From JBFHRE01 sp041746105 (lineage in GTDB: Bacteria > Actinomycetota > Acidimicrobiia > Spongiisociales > ZC4RG35): a stretch of 64,000 nucleotides of DNA. Position numbers and translations under genes: made by a program. A model generated the notes under the pieces. It did no database searches. It was not told where the DNA came from and worked only from the letters and a program-made list of their open reading frames with translations. Shown here piece after piece: positions 25,625 to 34,435 of the stretch (positions are counted from its first letter, which is position 1; each line of letters opens with the position of its first letter). The stretch lies in the NCBI GenBank assembly GCA_041746105.1, contig JBGTHP010000022.1, forward strand, positions 1 through 64,000. Reading direction: 5' to 3'.

Positions 25625-26829
25625 ATACCGTCCTCTCCGGCGACGATCCGGCCGGTGCATTCACCGAACCCGATTCGGGGCCGTCCTTCTCTTTGTGCGT
25701 ACCCGCGGAAAGCGACCTCGTCGCCGTCCTCGAGGAATGTCCTCTTCTCGCTCCCGACTTCGATCGGGGTGGTCCCGTTCCAGCTCAGCTCCAGCAGGCT
25801 TCCCAAGGAGTCGGGTTCTGAACCCGACAGGGTGCCGGTTGCGAAAAGGTCGCCCGGCCTGGTGGTGGCGCCGTTGGAGGTCGAATGGGTGAGCTGCTGA
25901 GCAGCCGTCCAGTAACTGTTGGAGAGGCTGCTCGTTGAGACGTCGTGTCCATTGATGGACACCTCGAGCGTGACGTCGAATCCGTGATGAGCCGACCCTC
26001 GTAGATAGGGGAGCGGGAGCGGATCTTGGATCGGTCCTGGGATGCGGTAGGGAGCCAGGGCCTCCATCGTCACCAACCACGGTGAGATCGTTGTCGCAAA
26101 CGATTTGCCCAAGAACGGGCCAAGTGGCTGGTATTCCCAGGCCTGAATGTCCCTGGCCGACCAGTCGTTCACAAGCACCAACCCGGCGAGGTGGAGTTCT
26201 GCCTCATCCGGCTTGATTGCTTTTCCAAATGAACCGACTACAAAACCGACTTCGAGCTCGAAGTCCATACGGGTGGACGGACCGTACATCGGGCCAGACT
26301 CACCCCTGCGCTGTCCGGTCGGCCTGGAGATGTCGGTTCCGCTGACGACGACCGTTCCCGACCTCCCGTGATAGCCGATCGGGAGGTGCTTCCAGTTGGG
26401 GAGCAGCGGCGGATCATCCGGACGAAACATTCTTCCGACGTTGGAGGCGTGATGTTCGGATGAGTAGAAATCGATGAAATCCCCAACGGTGAAGGGCAGC
26501 AACATCTCGACAGAAAGCCGATCCACGAGACCGCGGTTCGGTAGGCTCGCCAGCTCCTCGTTTCCCAGGGTCAAGAGTTCTGAAGCGCGCCTCCTGACCG
26601 TCCCCAAACCGAATGCCATCAGCGCGTTGAGCGAATCGTGCACCATGTCGTCATTGGGCAGTCTGATCACTCCGGCGCGGTGGATCTGAGCAAGATCGAG
26701 GATGTGGTCTCCGATGGCGACGCCGACTCTCGACCTTTCCTCGCCGTCTCTTGTGAACACTCCGAACGGAAGGTTTTCGATCGGGAAGTCGGATGGCTCA
26801 GGTACTTCGACCCACGATTCGAGTTTCAC
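25621..26829 (-). CDS. fahA: Fumarylacetoacetase
   Basis: A 402-residue hydrolase splitting fumarylacetoacetate into fumarate and acetoacetate, the last step of tyrosine breakdown. DFIDFYSSEHHASNVGRMFR contains the catalytic His and metal-site residues; RMDFELEVGFVVG and LVLVNDWSARDIQAWEYQPL supply the metal-binding Glu and Asp; GDLFATGTLSG follows. GTG 26829 is chosen: it has GGAGG 4 bases upstream and overlaps the hmgA stop as GTGA. A maleylacetoacetate isomerase gene is not present in this operon. Confidence 0.96.
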   Translation of the reverse strand: MKLESWVEVPEPSDFPIENLPFGVFTRDGEERSRVGVAIGDHILDLAQIHRAGVIRLPNDDMVHDSLNALMAFGLGTVRRRASELLTLGNEELASLPNRGLVDRLSVEMLLPFTVGDFIDFYSSEHHASNVGRMFRPDDPPLLPNWKHLPIGYHGRSGTVVVSGTDISRPTGQRRGESGPMYGPSTRMDFELEVGFVVGSFGKAIKPDEAELHLAGLVLVNDWSARDIQAWEYQPLGPFLGKSFATTISPWLVTMEALAPYRIPGPIQDPLPLPYLRGSAHHGFDVTLEVSINGHDVSTSSLSNSYWTAAQQLTHSTSNGATTRPGDLFATGTLSGSEPDSLGSLLELSWNGTTPIEVGSEKRTFLEDGDEVAFRGYAQREGRPRIGFGECTGRIVAGEDGI

Positions 26830-27989
26830 CGACCCTCCAGCCAGGTCCAGGCGTAGGCCTCGTCGCCACAATCGCGTGCTCCTGGACCGAGGTCGAGCGG
26901 GTTGAACGTGTCGATCATCACCGCGTACTCCTCGGTGCCCTTTTTCCCGATCGATGCCTCGACCGAACCGGGTTGTGGCCCATGGGTGTGGCCACCAGGA
27001 TGAAGCGACATCGATCCGGGTTCTATCCCGGAGCCCTTTCGCGACATGAAGTCTCCCTCGAAGTAGAAAATCACTTCGTCGGAGTCCACGTTCGAATGGT
27101 TGTACGGCGCCGGGATGGCGTCAGGGTGATAGTCGAAGAGGCGCGGGACAAAAGAGCACACCACCACGTTGTGAGCCTCGAAGGTCTGGTGTACCGGAGG
27201 TGGCTGGTGGATACGCCCCGTGATCGGCTCGAAGTCGAAGATCGAAAAGGCCCACGGATACAGGCAACCATCCCACCCCACCACGTCGAAAGGGTGATGC
27301 TCGAATACGTAGCGGGTCGTGCCGGACTTATGTCTGACCATGACCTCTACCTCTTGTTCCATGACGGGGGCGGCCGGCTCTGGTCCCCGTATGTCGCGTT
27401 CGCAATATGGCGATTGTTCGAGGAGTTGTCCGTTGCGCGACAGATAACGCCGGGGCGGGCCCAAATGAGCCCTCGTTTCCAGGATGAGGGCCCTCATGTT
27501 CCCCCCCTCCGGGATCACCCACCGGTGGATGACGGAGGCCGGTACGACCACGTAGTCGCCGCGCTCGAATTTGATCGACCCGAATGTGGTTTCGAGAACC
27601 CCCGACCCGGATTCGATGAACACCATCTCGTCGCCACGGGCGTTTTTGGTAAGGGGACTGGTTTCGCCGGTAGAGATGTACGACACGGCAACGTCATCGT
27701 TGGCCAAAAGAAGGTGGCGGCCGTCGACCATGGTTCCGCCCGGCTTGAGTTCGTGGGTCCGAAAATGGTGGGGGCGAAGGGGATGGTTGGGAGTCCGCTC
27801 CTGAACCTCGGTCTCCACCGCCTCGATCGACAGCAGTTTGGTGGGTGGATAGAGGTGGTAGAGAAGGGAAGAATCGAAAGAAAAACCTTCCTCGCCTATC
27901 AACTCCTCGGCGTACAGACTTCCGTCTGGCTGGCGAAATTGGGTGTGCCGTTTGTGGGGGATTTCGCCCAAAGAGCGGTAATAAGGCAT
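26826..27989 (-). CDS. hmgA: Homogentisate 1,2-dioxygenase
   Basis: A 387-residue cupin dioxygenase opening the homogentisate ring. HHPFDVVGWDGCLYPWAFSI, VDSDEVIFYFEGDFMSRKG and SLHPGGHTHGPQPG, the last with iron-ligand histidines, match the family; length is at the shorter end seen in bacteria. First gene of the operon with fahA and hppD. An Lrp/AsnC gene lies 114 bases upstream on the same strand, so regulation by that protein is plausible. Confidence 0.95.
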   Translation of the reverse strand: MPYYRSLGEIPHKRHTQFRQPDGSLYAEELIGEEGFSFDSSLLYHLYPPTKLLSIEAVETEVQERTPNHPLRPHHFRTHELKPGGTMVDGRHLLLANDDVAVSYISTGETSPLTKNARGDEMVFIESGSGVLETTFGSIKFERGDYVVVPASVIHRWVIPEGGNMRALILETRAHLGPPRRYLSRNGQLLEQSPYCERDIRGPEPAAPVMEQEVEVMVRHKSGTTRYVFEHHPFDVVGWDGCLYPWAFSIFDFEPITGRIHQPPPVHQTFEAHNVVVCSFVPRLFDYHPDAIPAPYNHSNVDSDEVIFYFEGDFMSRKGSGIEPGSMSLHPGGHTHGPQPGSVEASIGKKGTEEYAVMIDTFNPLDLGPGARDCGDEAYAWTWLEGR

Positions 27990-28084
27990 TGGCTCCGGTC
28001 CGGTTCAGGTTCGGACATCCAACCGGATTCACCCCGTGTAGTCAATGTTCATACACTGAAGTGATAAATTAGTTAGAAATCCTG

Positions 28085-28114
28085 ACGATCACTGATGAAA
28101 TCGTCAGTGATCGT
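28085..28114. promoter_or_regulatory. Perfect 11-bp inverted repeat between the Lrp gene and hmgA
   Basis: ACGATCACTGA at 28085-28095 and TCAGTGATCGT at 28104-28114 are exact reverse complements separated by 8 bases. The right arm contains the stop codon of the Lrp/AsnC gene; the left arm starts about 95 bases upstream of hmgA. No T tract follows on the minus strand, so it looks more like an operator than an intrinsic terminator. Confidence 0.6.
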
Positions 28115-28580
28115 GCTCGAGGAGCCGGGTTGGACCGTCGTTGTACTCTGTGCTCAGGATGACGGTGGTGTGGGTCCTGACCACACCAGGGATCTCCTGG
28201 ATTGCCTCGAGCACGTCACGCAGGTGATCGTGGTCGGTCGCAACGACCCTGCACAACAGGTCGGCTTCGCCGGTAGTGATGTGGGCCTCCAGCACCTCGC
28301 TGATCTTTCTGAGCGCTGCGACCACTGCCACTCTCATGCCTTGTTCGATCGAGATCTGGGAGAATGCGCCAAACACATATCCGAGACGGCTGAGCTCGAT
28401 CTCGGGTTGATAGCCGGTTACGACTCCGGTATCCACCAACCTGGCCACCCGTGCTGCCGCGGTATTTCGGGCCACTCCCAACCGACGCGCCAACTCGAGC
28501 ATCGATGGTTCGAGAACCTCGGGTAACTCGACCAGCAGTTTCCGATCGAGGTCGTCGATGGGGCGTGATGCGGGCGGCAT
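28104..28580 (-). CDS. Lrp/AsnC-family transcriptional regulator
   Basis: A 158-residue regulator: N-terminal winged helix (IDDLDRKLLVELPEVLEPSM, then ELARRLGVARNTAAARVARL) and a C-terminal RAM ligand-binding domain (about residues 75-150). It lies directly upstream of the hmgA-fahA-hppD operon in the same direction and next to a perfect palindrome, so it probably senses an amino acid such as tyrosine or phenylalanine and controls that operon; this is inference. Its start faces mfd across 36 bases. Confidence 0.92.
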   Translation of the reverse strand: MPPASRPIDDLDRKLLVELPEVLEPSMLELARRLGVARNTAAARVARLVDTGVVTGYQPEIELSRLGYVFGAFSQISIEQGMRVAVVAALRKISEVLEAHITTGEADLLCRVVATDHDHLRDVLEAIQEIPGVVRTHTTVILSTEYNDGPTRLLEHDH

Positions 28581-28616
28581 TGACCGCGATCCTATCCCCT
28601 ACGATTCTTCTTCATC

Positions 28617-31600
28617 GTGCCGGCCCCTCTCGAAGTCCTCGTCGACCTGTGGGCGTCCCACGCCATCCCATCGAAACGTTGGGTGGTGGCGCCGGGCGCC
28701 CGCGCATTCGCGTTGGCTGGGCTTTCTCGACGGTCGAAGCTTCCGTTGCTTGTTGTTACGTCCTCGGAACGTGAGGCGGAAGACCTGGCGGAGGACATTT
28801 CGCTGTTCGCAACCAACGTCTTGTTGATGCCTGCGTGGGAAACCCTTCCGTTCGAGCACATCTCTCCGAATGCCTCGACCATGGCCCAGCGGAGTGAGGG
28901 GCGGTATCGCCTAGAACAAGGCCAACCGGGATTGATCGTTGTCGCGTCGGTCCGCTCTGCCATCCAGCGGCTCAGCCCGAGTTCCCCGATCCCGCTCACC
29001 TTGAGCCGTGGTGACGAAATAGAAATCTCTTCGTTGACGCGCCGGCTTGCCGCAAGCGGTTATCACCGAACCGACCGTGTCGAAGGACGGGGCGAGTTCG
29101 CGGTCAGAGGTGGAATCGTCGATGTGTTCCCTGCGCAGATGACCGAGCCGGTCCGCCTCGATTTCTGGGGTGACATCGTGGAAGACATTCGGTTCTTTTC
29201 GGTGGGTGATCAACGATCAGAAGATCCGTGCGAGAAAGTCGCGGTCTTTCCCGCCAGGGAGTTCCGTCCAGACGAACGAGTGAGGGCCGGCGCTCGTGAG
29301 CTGTTACGCACCGCTCCGTGGAATGCGGCGGTCTGGGAGCGCTTGGCAGAAGGCCAACACTTTTCCGGAATGGAGTCGTGGATGCCATGGTTGGCTGACG
29401 ACTCGAGTCTCCTCGACGCGGCGAAAGAAGCGACGGTTGTCGTGCTCGATCCTGTGAAGACGGTGGCGCGTGCCGCAGATCTTCAGAAGGAAGAACAGGA
29501 ACTGGCTGTCGCACTCGCGCCGACCTGGGGCGATCTGGCGCCTTCCGCTCATCCGCCGTTGTTTCTAGATGTTGATCTAGAAGGCGATCTGATGATTCCG
29601 GCTCTGGCTGCATCTCCTGCAGACCAGGTCTTGGCCGTCCGATCGCTTGACGCGCCCCCGGGCGACGCCGAAGCCATTGCGACCGCCTTGAACCGACATA
29701 CCGCCCGGGGCCTAGTGCCCGTCGTCGCGATGGACGGCGTTGTGGCGGCCGATCGGGTGGCCAAAGTCCTGGCGGAGGCAGGGTTCGGATTCGAAAGGGT
29801 CGAGAGCCTCGACCGGATTCATCCGGGCATCATCTCGGTTGGGATCCATCGGGGGTTCGTTCTGCCAGAGTTGAATGTGGCGGTCCTCGGAGAACAAGAA
29901 CTGGCCGGCAGGCGCCGATCACATCGAAAACCAGGGCGGCGCCGGGCCGGTGCGACGTCTTATGGAGACCTGAAACCGGGCGATTTCGTCGTCCACTACC
30001 GGCACGGAATCGGGCGCTTTGACGGCCTCGAATCGAAAACGATGGCCGGAGTCGAGCGGGACTATCTCGTAGTCGCATATTCGGGAGCCGACCGTCTCTA
30101 CGTGCCGACCGACCAGCTGGCGGCAGTGACAAAGTACACCGGAGGTGAAACTCCAAGGCTTTCCAGGATGGGGGGAAAGGACTGGTCGGACACCCGCGCC
30201 AGAGTTCGCAAAGCCGTGGCCGCAGTGGCAGAGGAAGTGGTACGCCTCCACAAGCTGCGGGCAAGAGCAAGCGGGCACAACTTCGGGACCGACGGTCCCT
30301 GGCAACAGGAAATGGAAGGTTCGTTCCCGTACGAGGAAACCCCAGACCAACTCAGCGCCATCGTCGACGTCAAGGCCGACATGGAGGGCGACAAACCGAT
30401 GGATCGCCTGATTTTTGGAGACGTCGGATTCGGGAAGACCGAGGTGGCGATTCGGGCAGCCTTCAAAGCAGCCATTTCGGGGAAACAAGTTGCGGTTTTG
30501 TGCCCGACAACACTCCTGGCCCAACAACATCAACAGAGCTTCTCGGACCGTTTCGCCGCCTACCCGATCAGAGTCGAGATGTTGTCGCGCTTTCTCACTG
30601 CCAAGGAGTCAAAGGCCGTAGTGGCGGGGATCAAGAGTGGCGAAGTCGATGTTGTCATCGGGACACATCGGTTGTTGTCAGAGGACATGGTCTGGAAGGA
30701 CCTCGGTTTGCTGGTGATCGATGAGGAACAGAGGTTCGGCGTCGCCGCCAAGGACCGAATCAAGGCCATGCGGGTCGGCGTCGACGTTCTCACCTTGACC
30801 GCGACGCCGATTCCGCGCACTCTGGAAATGGCTCTGACCGGAATCAGGGATGTGAGCCATATTCGTACTCCCCCTGAGGACCGGCACCCGATTCTGACAT
30901 TTGTTGGACCGTACGACGACCAGGCGGTTGCGGCCGCGATCCGTCGCGAGATGCTGCGCGAGGGCCAGGTGTTCTACGTCCACAACCGGGTCCAGTCGAT
31001 AGATCGAACCGTCGCCCGGCTCAGAGAATTGGTGCCGGATGCTCGGTATGTCGCGGCACACGGGCAGATGTCTGAGGGCCGCCTCGAACAGGTGATGCTC
31101 GACTTTTGGAACCGCGAACACGATGTCATGGTGGCTACAACGATCATCGAGTCGGGTCTCGACCTACCGCAGGTCAACACGCTCATCGTCGAGCGCGCCG
31201 ATCTGCTTGGTTTGGCACAGCTCTATCAGCTCAGAGGTCGGGTCGGCCGGTCGACCCAACGCGCCTACGCCTATCTGTTCCATCCGTCCGACCAGTCTCT
31301 GACGGAGGAAGCGCATAGGAGACTCGAGGCGATCGGTGAAGCCACCGATCTCGGGTCTGGATTCCAACTGGCCATGAAAGATCTCGAGATCCGGGGCGCC
31401 GGTTCGATTCTCGGTGAAGTGCAATCCGGTCACATCGCCGCCGTCGGTTTCGACCTTTATGCGGAGCTCGTGGCCGAAGCCGTCGACCTGCTGGAAGGCA
31501 GAGAGCCATCGGTTGAACGTTCTGACATCCGGATAGATCTTCCGGTCGATGCACACCTTCCTGAGGTCTACGTTGGCGAGTTGACATTGCGACTGGAGGG

Positions 31601-31943
31601 TTACCGGCGGCTGGCGGCGACCTCCACCCAGGAGGAGGTCGCCGAGGTAGAGGCGGAATGGGAGGACCGGTTTGGCCCACTTCCAGAACCGGCGCGCCGT
31701 TTGGTGGCGATCGCTCGACTCAGAGTTGAAGCCATGAGGGTTGGGTTGTTGGAGGTGGTCAAACTTCGCAACGAAATCAGGCTGGCGCCGGTCGATCTGA
31801 GTGCTTCTCAGGAGGTGAGGTTGCAGAGACTTTCTCCCAAGGCTGTTCTCAGGGCGCAGGAAGGTGCCCTCTTCATCCCCGAACCCCGCGATCTGATCGA
31901 CGGGCTGGTGGAGTTTTTTGGACAGATGTGGCCGGAATCGTGA
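28617..31943 (+). CDS. mfd: Transcription-repair coupling factor
   Basis: A 1108-residue Mfd that removes stalled RNA polymerase and recruits UvrA. The UvrB-like N-terminus includes LLMPAWETLPFEHISPN; the CarD-like polymerase-interacting domain has GDFVVHYRHGIGRFDGL near residue 455; motor motifs are GDVGFGKTEVA, VIDEEQRFGV and TATPIPRTL, then VERADLLGLAQLYQLRGRVG, with a TRCF C-terminal domain from about 970. GTG start 28617; no ribosome-binding site is evident, and TACGAT at 28600-28605 suggests a very short leader. Confidence 0.97.
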   Translation: MPAPLEVLVDLWASHAIPSKRWVVAPGARAFALAGLSRRSKLPLLVVTSSEREAEDLAEDISLFATNVLLMPAWETLPFEHISPNASTMAQRSEGRYRLEQGQPGLIVVASVRSAIQRLSPSSPIPLTLSRGDEIEISSLTRRLAASGYHRTDRVEGRGEFAVRGGIVDVFPAQMTEPVRLDFWGDIVEDIRFFSVGDQRSEDPCEKVAVFPAREFRPDERVRAGARELLRTAPWNAAVWERLAEGQHFSGMESWMPWLADDSSLLDAAKEATVVVLDPVKTVARAADLQKEEQELAVALAPTWGDLAPSAHPPLFLDVDLEGDLMIPALAASPADQVLAVRSLDAPPGDAEAIATALNRHTARGLVPVVAMDGVVAADRVAKVLAEAGFGFERVESLDRIHPGIISVGIHRGFVLPELNVAVLGEQELAGRRRSHRKPGRRRAGATSYGDLKPGDFVVHYRHGIGRFDGLESKTMAGVERDYLVVAYSGADRLYVPTDQLAAVTKYTGGETPRLSRMGGKDWSDTRARVRKAVAAVAEEVVRLHKLRARASGHNFGTDGPWQQEMEGSFPYEETPDQLSAIVDVKADMEGDKPMDRLIFGDVGFGKTEVAIRAAFKAAISGKQVAVLCPTTLLAQQHQQSFSDRFAAYPIRVEMLSRFLTAKESKAVVAGIKSGEVDVVIGTHRLLSEDMVWKDLGLLVIDEEQRFGVAAKDRIKAMRVGVDVLTLTATPIPRTLEMALTGIRDVSHIRTPPEDRHPILTFVGPYDDQAVAAAIRREMLREGQVFYVHNRVQSIDRTVARLRELVPDARYVAAHGQMSEGRLEQVMLDFWNREHDVMVATTIIESGLDLPQVNTLIVERADLLGLAQLYQLRGRVGRSTQRAYAYLFHPSDQSLTEEAHRRLEAIGEATDLGSGFQLAMKDLEIRGAGSILGEVQSGHIAAVGFDLYAELVAEAVDLLEGREPSVERSDIRIDLPVDAHLPEVYVGELTLRLEGYRRLAATSTQEEVAEVEAEWEDRFGPLPEPARRLVAIARLRVEAMRVGLLEVVKLRNEIRLAPVDLSASQEVRLQRLSPKAVLRAQEGALFIPEPRDLIDGLVEFFGQMWPES

Positions 31944-31960
31944 TACAGGCTGACGTTCGG

Positions 31961-31966
31961 TAGCAT
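31961..31966 (+). promoter_or_regulatory. -10-like box before the PpiC gene
   Basis: TAGCAT, 29 bases before the TTG start of the PpiC lipoprotein gene and just after mfd. Confidence 0.35.
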
Positions 31967-31995
31967 CCTCGGCTCGTTCGACCCTGGGATTCCTC

Positions 31996-32919
31996 TTGAA
32001 GAAACTTCTGATCGCTCTAGTACTGATCGCCTCGGCCTGCGGAGCCGGCGGGGCGACTGCTGCCACGGTTGGCGATCGAATGATCACCGTCTCCGAGGTG
32101 GCTGCGGCTGCCGTCGAAGGTGATGACGGCACCGTCGATCCCGAGGTTTTCCGCACCGTCCTTGAGTTCCTCGTGGTTGAGGAGATTGGTGCCGCCTCGG
32201 CGTCCTCGGAGTTCCAGATCGTCCCGACCGAAGAGCAGATCGACGCCAAAATGGACGAATTCGTTGCCCAATTCGGCGGAGAAGAAGCCTTCGCACAACT
32301 CGCAGCCGATGCCGGGTTTTCGATCGGCGGCGCCCGCTTGGTAGGAAGACAGCAGGTCGTCAGAGACATGGTGACGGCCAGATTGTTGGATGGGGCCGAA
32401 CCGATCGATGAGGGCGTCGTTCAGGCCTTCTACGAGGACAATCTCTACCAGTTTGTCGACGAAGCCTGCGCCAGTCACATTTTGGTGGCAACAGAAGAAG
32501 AAGCCCTCGCGGCCAAGGATCGGGTCGAGGGTGGCGAAGATTTCGCAACGGTCGCCGGCGAGCTCTCGACCGACCCATCGGCTGCCGCCAACGGTGGAGA
32601 CCTCGGCTGTGCCCCGCTATCCAATTATGTGCCCGAGTTCGGCAACGCGGCCGCTCTCGCCCAGATCGGCGAGGTGACCGACCCGGTCCAGAGCCAATTC
32701 GGCTACCACATAATCCTGGTTGCCTCCCGCAGCGACGCAACCCCATTGGAAGAGGTGGGTGATCTGATCGGTCAGCAGCTCAACTCTGAGCGAAGCCAGG
32801 TGTTGTTCACAGACTGGATCACGGCGGCAGCCAATTCCGCTGTCGTCGAGGTGGATCCAGAATACGGGACATGGGCCACCGAGGGAGGTCCGCGCATCGA
32901 ACCACCGGCCGGCCCATGA
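31996..32919 (+). CDS. PpiC/parvulin-type peptidylprolyl isomerase lipoprotein
   Basis: A 307-residue secreted foldase. The signal peptide LLIALVLIASAC carries a lipobox (Cys about residue 15). A SurA/PrsA-like N-terminal chaperone region (40-160) is followed by a parvulin domain at about 160-255 (ASHILVATEEEALAAKDRVE, GEDFATVAGELSTDPSA, GYHIILVASR). It probably folds exported proteins at the outer membrane face. The start is TTG 31996, chosen because it gives a compact signal peptide; the ribosome-binding site is weak. Confidence 0.85.
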   Translation: MKKLLIALVLIASACGAGGATAATVGDRMITVSEVAAAAVEGDDGTVDPEVFRTVLEFLVVEEIGAASASSEFQIVPTEEQIDAKMDEFVAQFGGEEAFAQLAADAGFSIGGARLVGRQQVVRDMVTARLLDGAEPIDEGVVQAFYEDNLYQFVDEACASHILVATEEEALAAKDRVEGGEDFATVAGELSTDPSAAANGGDLGCAPLSNYVPEFGNAAALAQIGEVTDPVQSQFGYHIILVASRSDATPLEEVGDLIGQQLNSERSQVLFTDWITAAANSAVVEVDPEYGTWATEGGPRIEPPAGP

Positions 32920-32952
32920 CAACACCGTCGGCCTGATGACCTGCGCCCGCAG

Positions 32953-34392
32953 ATGATTGTTGTCGGGCTCGGACCGGGAGATTGGGATCGGGTGCCTGCC
33001 GCGGTCGCCGATCTGTTGTTGGACTCGACCAACCAGGTTGTGGTGAGGACTCTCCACCACCCTGCGGCCACCACCCTCGCTGAGATGCGGGAAGTCGACA
33101 GCTGCGACGACCTTTATCAGGGGGCCGAAACGTTCGACGACGTCTATCGAGCGATTGCGGAGAGGGTCGTCTCTTTCCCGGAGCCCGTCATCTATGCCGT
33201 GCCGGGGAGCCCGATGCTTGGCGAATTCGCGGTGGGCCGGTTGCGCACTTTGGCAGCGGAACAGGGGCGCACTATCGAATTCATCCCTGGTGAGTCCTTC
33301 CTCGATGCTCTGTGGGCTGCGCTCGACATCGACCCCTTCCGGGATGGATTTCAGCTTCTCAACGGGCATGACATGCCCCAACCCCTGGTGATCGACAAAC
33401 CCACCGTCGTCGGACACCTCGATTCGTCGTTGGTGCTCGGCGACGTTTGTGATCGAGTCGGCCGGGTCCTCGACTCGACGGTCGAGGTCGTGCTGGCGGT
33501 TGACCTCGGGACGGCGGAGGAGCGGCTCATCGCCGGCTCCATCGATGAAGTCGACCACGCACTCGCAGGATTTCGGACCTCGCTATTCATACCAGCGGCC
33601 CCGGGAGGTTTGGTTGGCGTTGTCCACGCGATGACGCGTTTGCGTGAGGAGTGTCCCTGGGATCGCCAGCAAACCCATGAAAGCCTCGTGCGATACCTGT
33701 TGGAGGAGTCGCACGAGTTGATCGATGCGATCGCCTCTCTCGGTCACGATGAGAGTCGCTGGGGTGCATATGCGGAGGTCGAGGAGGAACTCGGTGATGT
33801 GCTTCTCCAGGTGCTCTTCCACTCCGCCATCGCCCAGCAGGAGAACGCGTTCGACATAGACGACGTGGCGGAGCAGCTCCGTCAAAAGCTGATACGCCGC
33901 CATCCGCACGTTTTTGGTGACGTTGATGCAGCAGATGCCGAAACGGTGAAACGCAACTGGGATTCGATCAAGGCCGATGAGGGAAAACGCCCGACCGGCT
34001 CGGCGCTCGACGGTGTGCCGCGCAGTCTTCCTGGGCTGGCAAGAGCGGAGCAGGTGCAAAAGGCTGTCGCGGCGGTTGGGTTCGACTGGCCGGACGTGGC
34101 GCCCGTCTTTGAGAAAGTACGAGAAGAGACCCGTGAACTCGAGGCCGAGATCGGTGACACGGAGCGTGCGTACGATGAACTGGGCGATTTGTTGTTCTCG
34201 GTAGTCAACCTCGCGCGGCACCTCGGGCTGGACGCCGAACTGGCGCTGACCGCGGCCGTTCACAGATTCGACGAGCGTTTCAGGGCGGTTGAAAACATGG
34301 GGCCGATCGAGGGTCTCGGTCTGGCGGAACTCGACCTGCGCTGGGAACAAGTGAAGCGAGATCGGAACGAGAAGCAAGAAAACGGCCAATGA
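32953..34392 (+). CDS. mazG: YabN-like nucleoside triphosphate pyrophosphohydrolase: methylase-like domain plus tandem MazG
   Basis: A 479-residue fusion. Residues 1-200 resemble a tetrapyrrole methylase (IVVGLGPGDWDRVP, VIYAVPGSPMLGE), and 210-470 contain two MazG repeats: LREECPWDRQQTHESLVRYL, EEELGDVLLQVLFH and the second ELGDLLFSVVNLARHLGLD. The order matches Bacillus YabN. MazG hydrolyses non-canonical or excess NTPs; the role of the methylase-like part is unknown. It stands between the PpiC gene and eno, consistent with the mfd-mazG-eno order seen in many actinobacteria. Confidence 0.9.
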   Translation: MIVVGLGPGDWDRVPAAVADLLLDSTNQVVVRTLHHPAATTLAEMREVDSCDDLYQGAETFDDVYRAIAERVVSFPEPVIYAVPGSPMLGEFAVGRLRTLAAEQGRTIEFIPGESFLDALWAALDIDPFRDGFQLLNGHDMPQPLVIDKPTVVGHLDSSLVLGDVCDRVGRVLDSTVEVVLAVDLGTAEERLIAGSIDEVDHALAGFRTSLFIPAAPGGLVGVVHAMTRLREECPWDRQQTHESLVRYLLEESHELIDAIASLGHDESRWGAYAEVEEELGDVLLQVLFHSAIAQQENAFDIDDVAEQLRQKLIRRHPHVFGDVDAADAETVKRNWDSIKADEGKRPTGSALDGVPRSLPGLARAEQVQKAVAAVGFDWPDVAPVFEKVREETRELEAEIGDTERAYDELGDLLFSVVNLARHLGLDAELALTAAVHRFDERFRAVENMGPIEGLGLAELDLRWEQVKRDRNEKQENGQ

Positions 34393-34399
34393 CGTCGGC

Positions 34400-34405
34400 T
34401 AGCCT
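34400..34405 (+). promoter_or_regulatory. -10 box for eno
   Basis: TAGCCT followed by about 30 bases containing AGGAG (34427-34431), 4 bases before the GTG start of eno. Confidence 0.4.
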
Positions 34406-34435
34406 TCGTCACCGTTCGAGCCTGCCAGGAGTTCC

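Noticed and set aside
26793..28064. 423-codon plus-strand open frame opposite hmgA and fahA
   Set aside because: It is the antisense shadow of two well-supported genes; the translation shows no family motifs and GC-rich codon structure explains the open frame.
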